64,000 bases of DNA from Henricia sp. BOLD:AAB3569 (GCA_037783545.1 JBBELK010000482.1:1054001-1118000), one strand, 5' to 3'. Positions 43,445-54,999 are shown, numbered from the stretch's first letter. Numbers and translations are program-made. Notes: generated by a model from the sequence alone, not told the origin.

Positions 43445-45455
43445 GATTTGGTGAGATAAGTTTTCAATACTTTTTTTTAATCGGTAGTATAACTGAATTG
43501 CCTCACAACTTTTTCCGATCGAGTGACAAAACTAACCACCGTTTTCTTTCTCTTTTTTTTTTGTTAAAACAAAAACGAAAACGTTTTTCTCTTGAATGTC
43601 GAAAACAACTTATCTTAAAAACGTAAAACCAAAAAATCTGCATATTCTAAATTATAATTTTTTCTTAAAAACATTATTTTTAGCGGATTACTGTTACAGC
43701 AGAAACCCCACAAAGAGTTGAAAATATTTTAATTTGAGGAAGAATGATTTTTCAACTGAAGTTTCGACAACTTTGAAAACTTATATTTAGGTGTCTGTTT
43801 GCACGTTGACGTGTTATTCTTTGCAATTTTTCTATAAAATTTCGTACAGTAATTTTAAAAAATGACACTTCTTGCGAGAATAACATTTTGGAAAAATAAC
43901 GTTTTTGTAACTTCGAAAACCCGAAAGAAATCTGGGCATGTTTTCGCGATCTTAACAAGAAACACGTTTTTGACATTTAATACTGTTTCAACCAATGAAC
44001 AGCTTTGGTTGCCAATGAACAAGGTGCTGATTGGTTGAATCAGTAAATTGGTCATAAACATGTTTCTGGTCATTGCCGCAAAAACAGGCTTCAGTTAAAT
44101 TGTGTCTACATCATAGAGTACCGTTTTCGTTTAGATTTATGCAATCTTAATTTATGTTTTAAAAAATGAGAAAAAAAATAGCAGTAACCTTTGATTCAAG
44201 GACCAACTTTTGTTCACTTTCAATCTCCTGAGTATTAAATCATGATAAATTAGTAATTCTAGAAAACTTCATTATTATTTTTTCTGGTATATTGAAACCA
44301 AGGATTCCTCAAAAGTGCCCGCTCATAAGCCTGAAGAAACCTGTGAAGAGAAGACGATAAAGAAAGCTCAGTTTTAGAGGTGGGAGAAAAAGCCCTACAC
44401 AACCCTGTATAGGGGAAACCCATGGAATCAAGCAGGGACTGAGAACCCAATCCACATACTGACCCGGATAGGGATTCGAACCAGGGCCACAGAGGTGGAA
44501 GGCGAGTAAAGTACCACTATGCTTAAAAAAAGTGTTTGTAGGACGACAAAACATTTAACTACTGTAAGTTTAAGAGAAAAAAAATTAAAAACCCTACATC
44601 CACATGTATTAATTTTGTTTGCAGACGAGATTTTAAAAGATTTCTATTATACAAGGCAGGCATTAATACAATACATATACAAATACAACACATGGCATAT
44701 TATACACATATATATTCATAAATTTTGTCCAGATATGCTTCAATTCCATGCATAATACTTTTTTTGTACTAATTTGTAACACTTTAATGTTGGTGGCCTA
44801 AAGCTGCAATTTTTGGGTGCAGGGTATTAATTGGGTCAACTTGGACTAGCCTTTACTCAAGGGAAAATGTGGTGTGCATGCAGTTGTGCTGTGTGGTGAG
44901 AGCCTGGTGCGTGATACCTACAGCCTTGAATAAAGGCTAAGCGCCAACTGCCCAAGTGAAGTGCACGCCCAGATGCAGTTTCATATTTCTTAATCTCTGA
45001 AGGTTAGAAAAATTATACTCATTTGATTTTTTTTTTTAAAGTCTAAAATCCAACCTTATTAAAAAGAAAAAAATAAGATGTATAAATCGTAAATTATAAG
45101 CATTTGCCAGAGTTGTCGTCGAGTCCAGAACAAGTCTATCACAAATCCAACGCCGATAAAATCAGAAGTCAAATGACAAGTCCCCCACAAGACCGTCTCA
45201 AGTCCAGTAACAGGAAGCAAAGGATGAACACGCACAAAAGAATGCCTTTGTTGGAGTTCATTTGAATAGCTTGTGACTTGAATTAAGACCCAGGGAGTTG
45301 TGAGGACTTGTGATGGACTCGACTACAACCCTGGCATCTGCATGCACCTTATTTTGTACTGTTTTACACAACAAAAAGAAAGGGGGGAGGTGCGTGGGTG
45401 CACTACCTAACAAGAAATATAAGTTATTTATTATTATATACTTCATGTATAGATT
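43445..45455. other. Intergenic, no recognised gene
   Basis: AT-rich. Around 44,465-44,520 is ggattcgaaccagggccaca, a B-box-like sequence that may be another decayed tRNA-related repeat. No frame resembles a protein. Confidence 0.35.
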
Positions 45456-45461
45456 CCTGTC

Positions 45462-45752
45462 ATCTGATTGGTTAAAAGTGGGGGCATTGAATTAGCTAGA
45501 TCCCATGCCTGTAGAAATCCGACTCTGCCCCAGGCATAGACGGGTTTAGTGCGTTCTGGGTGCGCGTGCACGAGTCGCGTGTATAGCACAGCTGTGCACG
45601 AACTTGCAGATGATGAAGTCCTCAATGAAATCACAGAAGCGGCCGACAGTGAAATATGTAACCATAAATACCGACCTTGCCGCTGTAGACCAGCTTCCGA
45701 ATTCGAAACTCGATGGCCTACAAATTGTCAGGTCTACTTTTAACCAATCAGA
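45462..45752. repeat. TGTCATCTGATTGGTTAAAAGT inverted-repeat element
   Basis: The 22-base arms are perfect complements; both contain TTAA. The 240-base interior has short frames on both strands but nothing recognised. It lies 190 bases beyond the ABL stop, near the presumed gene end. Confidence 0.7.
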
Positions 45753-45799
45753 TGACAAAAATCTATATATTTGGTATACAAAACAAATACTGACTGCTT

Positions 45800-45805
45800 T
45801 TTATT
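45800..45805 (-). terminator. Candidate ABL polyadenylation signal
   Basis: AATAAA on the minus strand about 140 bases after the ABL stop codon, beyond the inverted repeat at 45,812-45,919. It is the first such hexamer I see downstream. Whether it is used is not known. Confidence 0.4.
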
Positions 45806-45811
45806 CGGGTC

Positions 45812-45919
45812 ATGGTTAAGATTATAGGTGATTTCGAAGCCATGACTATGCCCCTCGGCTCCACCTCAGGGCATAGTCATGGCTTTGAGATCACCTTGGG
45901 CCTATAATCTTAACCATGT
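45812..45919. repeat. Inverted repeat in the ABL 3' untranslated region
   Basis: Arms of about 45 bases (catggttaagattatagg ... cctataatcttaaccatg outside, gccatgactatgccc / gggcatagtcatggc inside) flank a short loop. The outer arm holds TTAA on both sides, which fits a small TTAA-type fold-back insertion. It begins 27 bases after the ABL stop, so an RNA using the 45,800 signal would carry a long stem-loop. Confidence 0.7.
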
Positions 45920-45945
45920 CCCTCACTGAGGTCAGTATTGAGTAG

Positions 45946-47390
45946 CTATCGTTGAATAAGTGATTTTATATCTCCTAGCTCCTGTTGAATCTTTCTTAAA
46001 ATTGATGCAAGTTGACTGTCCGACCCTCCCGTTGTTTTCATTTTCAAATTCTGCACGTGCGTATCCAACATGCTGAGGTGTTCGTGCACTGAGAACCGTG
46101 TCCGGACTGGTAGCGACTCTAGGTATTTGATAGACGTGTTGTAAAGGACCTCTATGTCTTTGCAAAGGTTACTGCACCTGGTATAGTCCTGGTTTTCTTG
46201 TATCGAAGCGGCTCGAGAACTGAGCGATTCGGCAAGCTGCAAGACCGACAATTTGGAGCTCGGGTTTTTGTTGGTAGTTAGATCAGCAAGTCCAGACTTA
46301 TAGGATATCGAAGTCCGTTTCTGGGGTTTTGGAGGTGTTGGCTGTTGGAATTTGGGGCTTGTTAGGTCTGGCTTGGGACACAAGGTTGGTTTGGGTCCGA
46401 TTATGAGCGGCTTGGGAGATAGTGGGGTTGGTTTCGCAGAAGGTTGAAGAGCTGATTTGCTGGGAGAGCCCTGAGGGCTTGCCGTTGACTCGGAAGAATA
46501 GTCTCGAGTTGGGGACATTGTTTCTACGGGAGGTGCGGGAGGGGGCACTGAGGGGCGTGCGTGCTTCCCCTTATCTCTGGTCCTTGTGCCATAGTTTGGA
46601 AAAGTCCCCATCGGGCTTTCTAATTCGGGTGTTTGTGGGGGACTGTGCAATGGTGGCGAGATGGTCTTTTTCGTCGAAACCAACGATTTGGAAACCTGTT
46701 CATTCTCTGTTGTGTCTTGGTTTGCACTTCTTCGTTTGATGTCCAATTTTGGAGGCGGCTTCAAAGCACGTCGACTAAATGGAAAAGTGTCTTTTCCCTC
46801 GGGCAGTGTTTCGATTCTCCTCGGTTTGTGTTCGTTCGTAGGACTTGACGACGACGAACGAGGATTTAGGAGGGTAGTGTTATCGTTTTCTTCTGCCAAA
46901 ACCTCGTCGGCACTCTTTTTACGCTCTCTGTCTTTTCTGAGTTTCTTGCGACCATTGATCGGCGGCCTGAGTGCAACGCGCACGTTTTGGCCCGAGCCGC
47001 CACTATTATCACCGCCGCTCTCTGAGCTTGTTTGCGCATGCGGCTGCGACGACGCGGGAAACGAATTATGCAGACACGAGTTCAGTTCTTGGTGTAAGTT
47101 ATCCTGCACTCTTGCGCTGCCGTTTTCATGTCGGTGGACCGGTGATCCTCGTTTCGGTTTCTCGGGGATCTCTCGGTGGACTGTTTGCTGCCCTCTAGTA
47201 GTGTCGTCCTCAGCCGACGAGCTTTTTTGCCTCTCTGGGAAAGGGTGATGCTGTTGTCCGTGCATGTGCGGGGGGAGGGTTGACGAGTCTTGCTGCTTGG
47301 ACCGCTCTTTCTTCCGGGGTAAGTTGGGCATTTTGAAAAGGGGCTTCTTGCGACTACGTTCGGGGGAGTTTGCGGGGCTTCGTCTTTGCT
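45946..47390 (-). CDS. ABL1: ABL last exon: proline-rich tail and F-actin-binding domain
   Basis: The acceptor is ttaattcacag at 47,391; the open frame of about 481 codons ends at 45,946. It opens with a basic stretch (SRKKPLF, LPRKKERSKQQ), as in the nuclear-localising part of ABL tails. A low-complexity serine/proline region follows, with many PxxP motifs (PPAPPVE, PTPPKPQKR) typical of SH3-partner sites. The last 110 or so residues match the ABL F-actin-binding domain: LQLAESLSSRAASIQ, DIEVLYNTSIKYLESLP, IQQELGDIKSLIQR. Human ABL1 ends similarly in EISDIVQR. The tail is shorter than in human ABL1. Confidence 0.95.
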
Positions 47391-47632
47391 CTGTGAATTA
47401 AAAAAACGACAATTTCCTCAAAATATCAATATTTTGACAAGATTAACTCATAAAATTCTGTCTGCACGGCTCAGCAATACCATTTCCGAAGGCCAAAAGA
47501 CAAGGTTCATAGAGATTTATAAAGAAACTTTGCAATGTTTGAGGAAAATATGTCTTTAATAGATACAACTGTGTTTTACATTATTGCCCCTGGTCATTGG
47601 GCTCAATTATTTCCTTAATTTAACCTTCTTAA

Positions 47633-48046
47633 AGTTGCACTGTCCGATTTTAGGCTGATTTGAGCGTCAAATTTTTTTTTTTAAAGCTAAATTGCTATTT
47701 TTCTAGAATAGAAAAAGTTATCAGCTTTCATTTGGTACCAAGAACGTAAAAATCCGTCAAGGATTAATGCCAGTTGATTAAAAACAAGAAATAATAAAAG
47801 ACAGGCCCTGTCTTTTATTCGACAGGGTTATGACGTAAATGTACATGTGCGCAAACATGTGTACATATACTATGTACATATGAGCGTACGTGCACATGCA
47901 CAACATGTGAAGCCCGTTTCCTGACGTCGGAAATTTGAGGTTTTTTATATTTTTCATAGAGACACGTACACGTAGGCTTTCTAAATTTGTTCGCTTGTGT
48001 GAATTAATTTTCAAAATTTTTTCACCCAAACACGGACAGTACAACT
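47633..48046 (+). repeat. TTAA MITE, AGTTGCACTG family, copy 1
   Basis: TTAA at 47,629-47,632 and 48,047-48,050. Ends are AGTTGCACTGTCCGATTTT and complement of acggacagtacaact. The interior ACATGTGTACATATACTATG region is palindromic. It is inserted in the last ABL intron. Confidence 0.9.
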
Positions 48047-48059
48047 TTAACTCCATAGG

Positions 48060-48545
48060 GAGTATACAGCCCCAACTGCCTGTTAAGCACTCATGAGCTA
48101 ATCAAACACCACCCATACCCTTACAGACACCCATTTACGCCTGGGTGGAGAGTGGCAATTTGTGGAAAAGTGCCTTGCCGAGGGGCACACACCATTATAA
48201 AGGTCTGAATAGACCTATGACATAATGACGTCACGCAATGTTTACCGCGGTGCATTATGGGTTAAAAGTAGGGACGAAATCTCTGCATCTCTAGTTTGCA
48301 CAATTATTGCAGGGCCATTTTCGCCGCCTTTTGAGGCCTTAAAAGTTAAAACCATAGTTCTGGCGTCCGTCGTGCATTTTTTATTTACGATCTTTGTTTT
48401 TGACGGTTTTTTTTGCCATTGAAGCGGTTAGTAAAGTTCACAAAGTTACGTGCATAATACGCTAGGCGCTATGCATGCAATGCACGTAAAGTTCGCAAAC
48501 ATCGCGTGACGTCATTACGTTTCAGGTCTATTCGAACCCACAACC
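48060..48545. repeat. Dispersed repeat region in ABL intron
   Basis: gtgccttgccgaggggcaca recalls the repeat at 1,930 and 53,210. aggtctgaatagacctatga and ttacgtttcaggtctattcg suggest an inverted pair spanning 48,200-48,535. Confidence 0.45.
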
Positions 48546-48550
48546 TGCAC

Positions 48551-48665
48551 AATAGACCCTTTGCATGGGCGGCCATGACAGGAGACAGTCGCATTGTCAC
48601 CGTAGGCATTTTGAGGTTCTATTGTCACCTGCCCCTGTCATGGCCACTAATGGAAAGGGTCTATT
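48551..48665. repeat. AATAGACCCTTTGCATGG fold-back MITE
   Basis: Arms aatagaccctttgcatgg and complement of ccactaatggaaagggtcta; inner arms ggccatgacaggag / ctgtcatggcc. It is inside the last ABL intron. Confidence 0.75.
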
Positions 48666-48899
48666 AGTTTCATAGACCGCTTGTTCAAGACACTCCAAGG
48701 ATGATAAATGAAATGCACCCAAAAAAGCGTGGTTTTGAACAAATAAATGAACTGCAATGTGAAAAGATGAATGTTTAATGTATTAATAATGTAGAAATTT
48801 GCTTGAGGGAGCTTGGGTAGGTGACATGCTCTTGTGTGGGAATTGATAAAAACCATGTCGATGAGATTAAATTACATGTACTGAAAGCTAACCACATCC

Positions 48900-49350
48900 A
48901 ACACTGTGTTTACACTTGAACCGGCAAAGGTAGATACAGACCACAAAACCGAACATTTGCCGCGTTTACACTACACCTTGATCCGGCTTCAACTCGCCTT
49001 CAGAAACCGCAAAAGTCACCACTAATTGTAACTGCAGCGCATGCGTGAGCTGTTAGGTGTTGCAACACTAGTGCCAGATTGGTCAATTAAATCTACCACA
49101 CGGTGGGCACCGCCCCAAGGACACTCAAACTGTCAAATCTGGTAGCGTTTACACTACAAGTGACCTTGACAGTTGCAGGGTTGAACCCCTCAATTGCGGG
49201 GTTCAACCCTACCCCAAAAGTGACTTGAAAAAGGCGAATCGGACCCGGGTCTGATCACCTTTTGCGTTTACACTTAGCATCTACCCGGCTTCAAATCGCC
49301 TGTTTTGATTCGGCAAAGGCGAATCGAGTGTAAACGGGCCTCTAAATCCT
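48900..49350. repeat. GTTTACACT-rich fold-back element
   Basis: Repeated (c/t)gtttacact words with flanking cttgaaccggcaaaggtaga and tcggcaaaggcgaatcgagt/gtaaac, plus an internal hairpin ggttgaacccctcaattgcg/gggttcaacc. Similar in style, not in sequence, to 63,625-63,870. Confidence 0.6.
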
Positions 49351-50011
49351 CCAGCTGGAGTGTATTGAAAGACGCAATGTTTTTTTTGTAAAATGATGTA
49401 TTTTGAATTGAAAACAATTCCAAACACAACATATTATACCGAAACAGGGCTGCAATGTTTCATCAGGGGCCAACTTCACGACGCTGTTTTAGCAGAAAAT
49501 ACTTCCGAGCAAAATTTAATGCTTAGCGAATTTTCACAGAGTACCAGTCAAACATAACACAGATGGCATAAGATTGTATCCAGTGACCCGCTCTCGCTAA
49601 GCACAATTTGTGCTAAGGGGCCATACAAAGCCATCAACATTTTCATGGTTTTACAAAGTAGAAAGGGAGCGGGAGGTGGGGTCGAAGGTCATGTAGGAAT
49701 TTACCTGCACAGTAAAATGTTGACTCTTCATGGTACCGACAGAAAAACAATAGTACTATTTCAGGGGGAGGGGGAGAGGGCCAGGGGGGTATCTTGAAAA
49801 ATACTACCCTCTGTAGAACTGTGAAAATGTTGACAACTTTCGACGGGCCCCAAGCAGCATTTGTGGATGAAACGTAAGCCAGGATGCAATCAAGACATAC
49901 ATATTATTTTTGGTGTTTATTGTTTGAATTTCATGTACTGTTGTCTGTTGTTAGGGTCAAATAAATAATAATAATAATATTGTATGTAACCCGCTCTGGA
50001 AAAAGGTAGGA

Positions 50012-50243
50012 TAAGTCGCGCAGTCTAGATCGAGTTTTCCTGACAATAAGTAGAAATCTGTGGCAGATCCACGCTCATTAAAATACAAAAATACAATGGA
50101 AATTCCTGGCAGTGCCCAGATACCGCCTGGAATGTCCGTGCTTCGCCTGAAATTTTTATTGTGTTTTGGTATTTTAATGAGCGTGGATCTGCCACAGATT
50201 TCTACTTATGGTCGCGAAAACTCGACCTAGACTGCGCGACTTC
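50012..50243. repeat. Fold-back with about 75-base arms
   Basis: aagtcgcgcagtctagatcg, agtagaaatctgtggcagat and ccacgctcattaaaatac pair with their complements at 50,165-50,243. It is in the last ABL intron. Confidence 0.82.
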
Positions 50244-50689
50244 TATGCATGCAAAAACTAGGTGCATTTGTAACCATAGGCCTTATTCACACAGGGCATG
50301 AAAGATAACACTATTTTAAATTTTCACCGGAAGAAAAATGGCTGGGAAAAAAAGCGTTTCTACAGGGAATAAGGGAATAAGTATCTAATGACGAATCGGA
50401 AAATATGAGTAGGGATTGGTAGGGACTGCGTCTGTGTTTTAGGCCGAAAAGCCCCACATAAGAGTGAATTAACAGCTTCTTTTAATGAAAGATTTCGAAC
50501 AGTTTTAGAAAAGTACTTGGTGAATGTTCGAAACTGAGGTTTTTTTGGACCTAGGATAGGTCCAATTGCAATGTCATTAAGAATGACATTGCAATTAATT
50601 TTTAGGGCGCAACACTTTCATCAAAGTCTTCAAAATGCACTTCCAGATTTCGGAAATTGCTCTTTAAATAAATATGCAGTTTATGTGGC

Positions 50690-50980
50690 TCTTCAAAGGT
50701 CACATGTTATTAAACTATCAACTGATTGGCTGTTGTCTGTCCGGACTTCGGACTTTTGCATGTTCAATCTTTTGGCAGACAAGTTTGATTGTCTGACAGT
50801 GTCTGATGGTGTTTGACGCGCAGTCCACATTTTTGTCCGACAGTGACTATGAAATTTTTGTCCGACAGACATGACAGACATGTTTGTTGTTTGACTTTAT
50901 CTGAAGACTTCGTCCACACTGTCAGACAAGTTTGATGATGTTTGGTGATTTTGTGCAATCATGTAGCCACTGAAAGGTCA
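50690..50980. repeat. GTCTGACAG/GTCCGACAG repeat, copy 1
   Basis: aaaggtcacatg, ctgattggctgttgtctgtc, tgtctgacagtgtctgatgg and gtccgacagacatgacagac, with inverted partial order. Copy 2 (51,505-52,075) is split by a MITE. Confidence 0.65.
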
Positions 50981-50998
50981 CATGATATCCAACTGTCT

Positions 50999-51505
50999 CC
51001 TGATTGGTAGACTTGGGCGATTCCATGCCGGAATCGAGTAGAATCGATTCCACTTTAAGAATCGGAATTGCAATTCCAGATTTTTGAAGAATCGATTCCC
51101 AATAGAAATCGATTTCCTTTCATTTAGATTCGATTCCCAGTGATAGCTTGCGGATTCCAGAAATTACCTAGCAATTCCGAAAGCAAAACTCTAACTTTGG
51201 TAAGAATATTTAGCCTCTGGTCCTTTCCACATTATTAAGAAAGTGTGAGTGGTACAGGCCGGCATCATTTCGGGGACGTTTAGTGCCACTCGGTGCCAAT
51301 AATTGGATCGCCGTCAGCACAATAAGTAGTATCGTCGATGTACGATGTACATGTACATGCTCATTTACCTATTAAACACGCTCAGTATATTTAATGTTTT
51401 CCTGCGAAAAATGGAATCGATTCTAAATGGAATCGATTCCGAATGGAATCGCGATTCTTTTTTGAATCAGAGTCGACTCCGAAAATGCTGGAGTTGCCCA
51501 AGCCT
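50999..51505. repeat. Degenerate GAATCGATTCC block
   Basis: More than ten GAATCGATTCC or half-site variants are spread over 500 bases, comparable in style to 4,800-5,095. Confidence 0.6.
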
Positions 51506-52075
51506 ACTGATTGGCTGCCGACTGTCCAGACTTCAGACTTTTGGCCGAATTAAAGTTGCACTGCCCGTGTTTGGGCCGATTTGGGTGTACAATTTTTTTT
51601 AAAAGTTAAATAGGTATTTTTCTAGAATAGAAAAAGTTATCAGCTTTCATTTGGTACCAAGAACGTAAAAATCCGTCAAGGATTAATGCCAGTCGATTAA
51701 AAACAAGAAATGATTAAATGGCTGGCAGGTCATTTAATCGACAGGGTTATGACGTAAATGTACATGTGCGCGTACATGTGTACATTGTACACATACTATG
51801 TACATATGAGCGTACGCGCACATGTACAACATGTGAAGCACGTTTCAAGAAAAAGGCTTGTATTTCCAATTCCCGACGTCGGAAATTTAAGTTTTTGATA
51901 TTTTTCGTAAATTAATTTTTTTAATCCTTTCACCGAAACACGGGCAATGCAACTTTAATGTGCATGTTCAATCTTTTGACAGACAAGTTTTGTCATGTCT
52001 GACAGTGTCTAAAGGCGTTTGACGTGCAGTGCACACTTTTTGTCCGACAGACATGACAGACATTTGAAAACATTT
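51505..52075. repeat. GTCTGACAG repeat, copy 2, interrupted
   Basis: tgattggctgccgactgtcc ... cagacttttgg is cut by the TTAA MITE and resumes at atgttcaatcttttgacaga. Copy 1 shows the uninterrupted order. Confidence 0.7.
51554..51954 (+). repeat. TTAA MITE, AGTTGCACTG family, copy 2
   Basis: TTAA at 51,550-51,553 and 51,955-51,958; same ends and interior as 47,633-48,046. It is inserted inside the GTCTGACAG repeat, which gives an empty-site comparison with copy 1 at 50.7 kb. Confidence 0.9.
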
Positions 52076-52270
52076 CACCCAATCAAAAGCCTTAAATTTG
52101 AGTGAACATAAAAGCAGGGTGATACAAGATTTGTTGCATTTTTTTCTCTCTCATTTTTGAAACAGCGAGCAGTCCCTACTCAAAGTTAGTGAAAGCGATG
52201 CAAAAGCAAACGTACGAGAAGGACCTACTAGTAGTATCGTTTGGCGCCCCCGCGGGGCCATCCTTCGCAC

Positions 52271-52630
52271 CTCTCGTGTGGTGCTCCCCTTCGCTAATTG
52301 CGCTACCACTGCTTCCCTTCCGGCTGCCGCGATTTTTCGTCGGCAGCATCGGCGGGTCGCGACGCCGGTGTAGCGATTTCTCAACCTCATCGCTGATGCT
52401 GGAATTCTGAAACATGTTGTTCATTTCTTCTTGGACTTCGATGAACGTCGGCCGGACGTTCGCGTTCCAATCCCAGCATTTCAGCATGAGCTTGTAGACG
52501 TCCGCGGGGCAGCCGTCCGGTCGCTCCATGCGGAAGCCGCGTTCTAGTTTTTCGTAGACGTGTTGGAGCTCGACCCCGGGGTATGGTGAGGTGCCGTAGG
52601 TTGCAATCTCCCACAGGAGAATGCCAAATG
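52271..52630 (-). CDS. ABL1: ABL exon: kinase C-lobe end plus tail start (fused exon)
   Basis: After acceptor taattaaccag, the translation is [20 protein letters not shown], then [27 protein letters not shown] and [12 protein letters not shown], matching human ABL1 exons a8 and a9 and running into an a10-like tail. Human exons of 153, 90 and 165 bp are here one exon of 360 bp. The donor chosen is GAGAG|GTGCGA at 52,271 because it leaves one base, the only phase fitting the last exon among the plausible donors. If it is not used, the frame continues 31 codons to a TGA at 52,176-52,178. Confidence 0.9.
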
Positions 52631-52662
52631 CTGGTTAATTAAACAAAAACATGTCAAAATTA

Positions 52663-52745
52663 GTCAGTTGGTTTTTTTTTTTCCACACAATGACATGTCA
52701 AAAACATGTCAAAATTAGTCAGTTGTTTTTTTTTTTTCCCACACA
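52663..52745 (+). repeat. Tandem duplication of about 60 bases
   Basis: acatgtcaaaattagtcagt followed by a T-run and ccacacaat occurs twice, next to the ABL 52.6 kb exon. Confidence 0.75.
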
Positions 52746-52946
52746 ATATTTGGTATGATGCTTATTTAACTTAGTGATTAGTCACCATATTATTCCGAAT
52801 AAAGATCTGAATAATCTTCCAACAGCCTAATTGTTTGTGGGTTTTCTCGTTATTCATGTATTATTTTTTCCCGATAATGCACGGCACATAAAACAAGTGG
52901 CAATTGACCACTGAAGTGAAAACATCACCCATTGTGTGTTTCCAAG

Positions 52947-52948
52947 GT

Positions 52949-52979
<31 letters not shown>

Positions 52980-52982
52980 TTC
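52947..52982 (+). repeat. (TTTA)n microsatellite
   Basis: Nine uninterrupted ttta/attt units in the ABL intron. Confidence 0.9.
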
Positions 52983-53089
52983 ACCACATCCAACAGCGGA
53001 AGGACCGCCAATTACAGGAATAGGATCAATTAACATAGATATTCAAATAACTATCAACTTCTAAGTTGAATTAGAAACAGCCAGAGACA

Positions 53090-53445
53090 CCGGGGAATAT
53101 CCCTCCCCTTGCTCTTCACGAAAGAATGCTCTGGGATCTTTAAAGTGCGTTATCGAAACCTAACACACTGGACCAACGGCTTTACATCCCTTCCGAAGGA
53201 CGGAACAAGTGCCTTGCTCAAGAGCACAAGTGCCACAACCCGTCACGGCCCGGAATCGAACCCACATTCTAGTACTGGCACAGGAACTTGAGTTCGACGC
53301 ACTAGACCGCTCGGCTAAGGTTGCTAGGTCTACACTAAAACCAGTGAACTGTTTCCCTGTGCCTCAGCAATGGACGTGTCAGATTACCAGCGAATGTTTA
53401 GACCCAATTACCATGACAACTTAAATCACACTTTAGTAGTCAATG
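53090..53445 (+). repeat. Dispersed repeats in ABL intron
   Basis: tgggatctttaaagtgcg, agtgccttgctcaagagcac and cccggaatcgaacccaca form a common invertebrate repeat type. Adjacent 53,335-53,445 (ttaccagcgaatgtttagac) belongs to the family at 41.5 and 27.3 kb. Confidence 0.5.
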
Positions 53446-53815
53446 GCAGCCGAGTGCCCCACTTATATCGACTTAAGACGAGTCAGACCACACTTAAACG
53501 TAAGTCCCGAATTCAAGCGAAAATGCACTGTAAAGACGCTACTCACAATAAGTTAGGGATATTGTGGGGTGTGCGCAAATATTTTATTGAGGGTATGCAT
53601 TCCGCTTGAATGATTTGGTATATAATCTGCATGGCAGACACACCTTGTCACAGGACTAGGTAAAAAGAGTCATTTGGAAAAAACAATTTTTAAAATCCAA
53701 AAACACAACATACCAATATCCGTAGCTTATTTTGAGTCATGTACCTGTACAACTAAACTTACAAGATTTTACTTGATTAGAATTTTTAACTGGGCACTTA
53801 TATTCAATGACTTAA

Positions 53816-54292
53816 AACCATTATAAATCAAAAGAAAGACATCAACAAACTCATCCGAAGAAATTTCAGCTTTGTCAAATATACCACGTTTAAAAAAACC
53901 ATGAAAATCCATATGCATTTTCCTGGTCTTGGCGGGGTGTTTCAAATATTCAATCTCAGTTGATCGGGTACTATGTGGCTTGCGTCATGCACTCTGTGGC
54001 GCACATACTGCGTGTGCGCGCGATCCATAAAAATGCATCGCGTTGGAACACGCACACGGAGTACACAGCGCCCATGCATTTTGGACCGCGTAGATGCGAA
54101 CCAAAAATAAGTAAATCAGTTGCAAACGATCTAAATAATTTCATCTTTACGGCTTATTTTCTGGTAAAATTATATCATTTTGAGCGAAAACCCTTCATTG
54201 GATAGTTGCTATTAATTAAATCTTTACTTTCAGAACTTTTCCCCTGTAAACTCATCGATTACTTTTTGGGGTCATTGCAAATGACTGGGCCT
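53816..54292 (-). repeat. TTAA element, AGGCCCAGT family, copy 2
   Basis: TTAA at 53,812-53,815 and 54,293-54,296. On the minus strand it reads AGGCCCAGTCATTTGC onward and aligns with 738-1,195 and 61,340-61,820. Confidence 0.87.
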
Positions 54293-54481
54293 TTAAGTCG
54301 TTTTGTGAATACTGGCCGGAACGTTTTGGAAACTAGAGCGAAGAAAGGATTTAACTAGTTTCATGACACATTTTACATGACCCAGTCCCATTTTACAGTT
54401 TTGACAGTCAAAAGTAAACACGCCACTCATGGATAAAACCATCTCTCTTTTCCCACCTGCCCTATGTCTCAGTCAACTCAC

Positions 54482-54666
54482 CCCAAATGTCCGATTTGTT
54501 GGAGAACTTGTTGTAGGCCAGGCTTTCAGGCGCCGTCCATTTGATGGGGAATTTGGCACCGGCCTGGGCTGTGTAGATCTCCCCCTGTACTATCCTGGCC
54601 AGCCCAAAATCGGCTACTTTGACCAGGTGGTTCTCCCCGAGTAGACAGTTTCGCGCAGCTAGATCC
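54482..54666 (-). CDS. ABL1: ABL exon: catalytic loop, DFG and activation loop
   Basis: It has 185 bp, equal to human ABL1 exon a7. It encodes [20 protein letters not shown], then [19 protein letters not shown] and [16 protein letters not shown]. The catalytic aspartate and asparagine, the DFG motif, the activation-loop tyrosine (Tyr393/412 in human) and the APE motif are all present, so the kinase should be active. The activation loop differs from human in LARIVQGEI against LSRLMTGDT. The acceptor is ctcaatcaacag and the donor TGGG|GTGAGT. Confidence 0.97.
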
Positions 54667-54999
54667 CTGTTGATTGAGATATCATGATAATGGAAGTTGA
54701 GTCAGACTTAAGTAGGTTTTACCGAGATGATGGTCAAATTAAAAACTGTTAAATTTCACTGCTGTTCGCATTTGGACTTTTTCAACACGGGCACATTTTA
54801 CCGAGACTGTGGGAGAGCATGCGCAGTGTCCCTTCGCTGTATGACCTTCACAGCCCGGGTGTACACTTCCAGAGCGCTTTTACCATCCTGAGATCTCAGG
54901 GAATTTCCACTCTGCTTAGGGCTGTTACAATCCCCTTGAGGAAGTCCACGCAAATCTGTAAAGTTAGGCGGCTGTTACGCTTTAATAGCAAACGCACAT

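Noticed and set aside
23003-45945. EXOSC2 gene between ABL and PRDM12, as in human
   Set aside because: No frame resembling an exosome S1/KH protein was seen on either strand in this interval.
46422-47248. Long plus-strand open frames (105 and 195 codons)
   Set aside because: They lie antisense to the last ABL exon, whose minus-strand frame matches the ABL tail and actin-binding domain; the plus frames show no family likeness.
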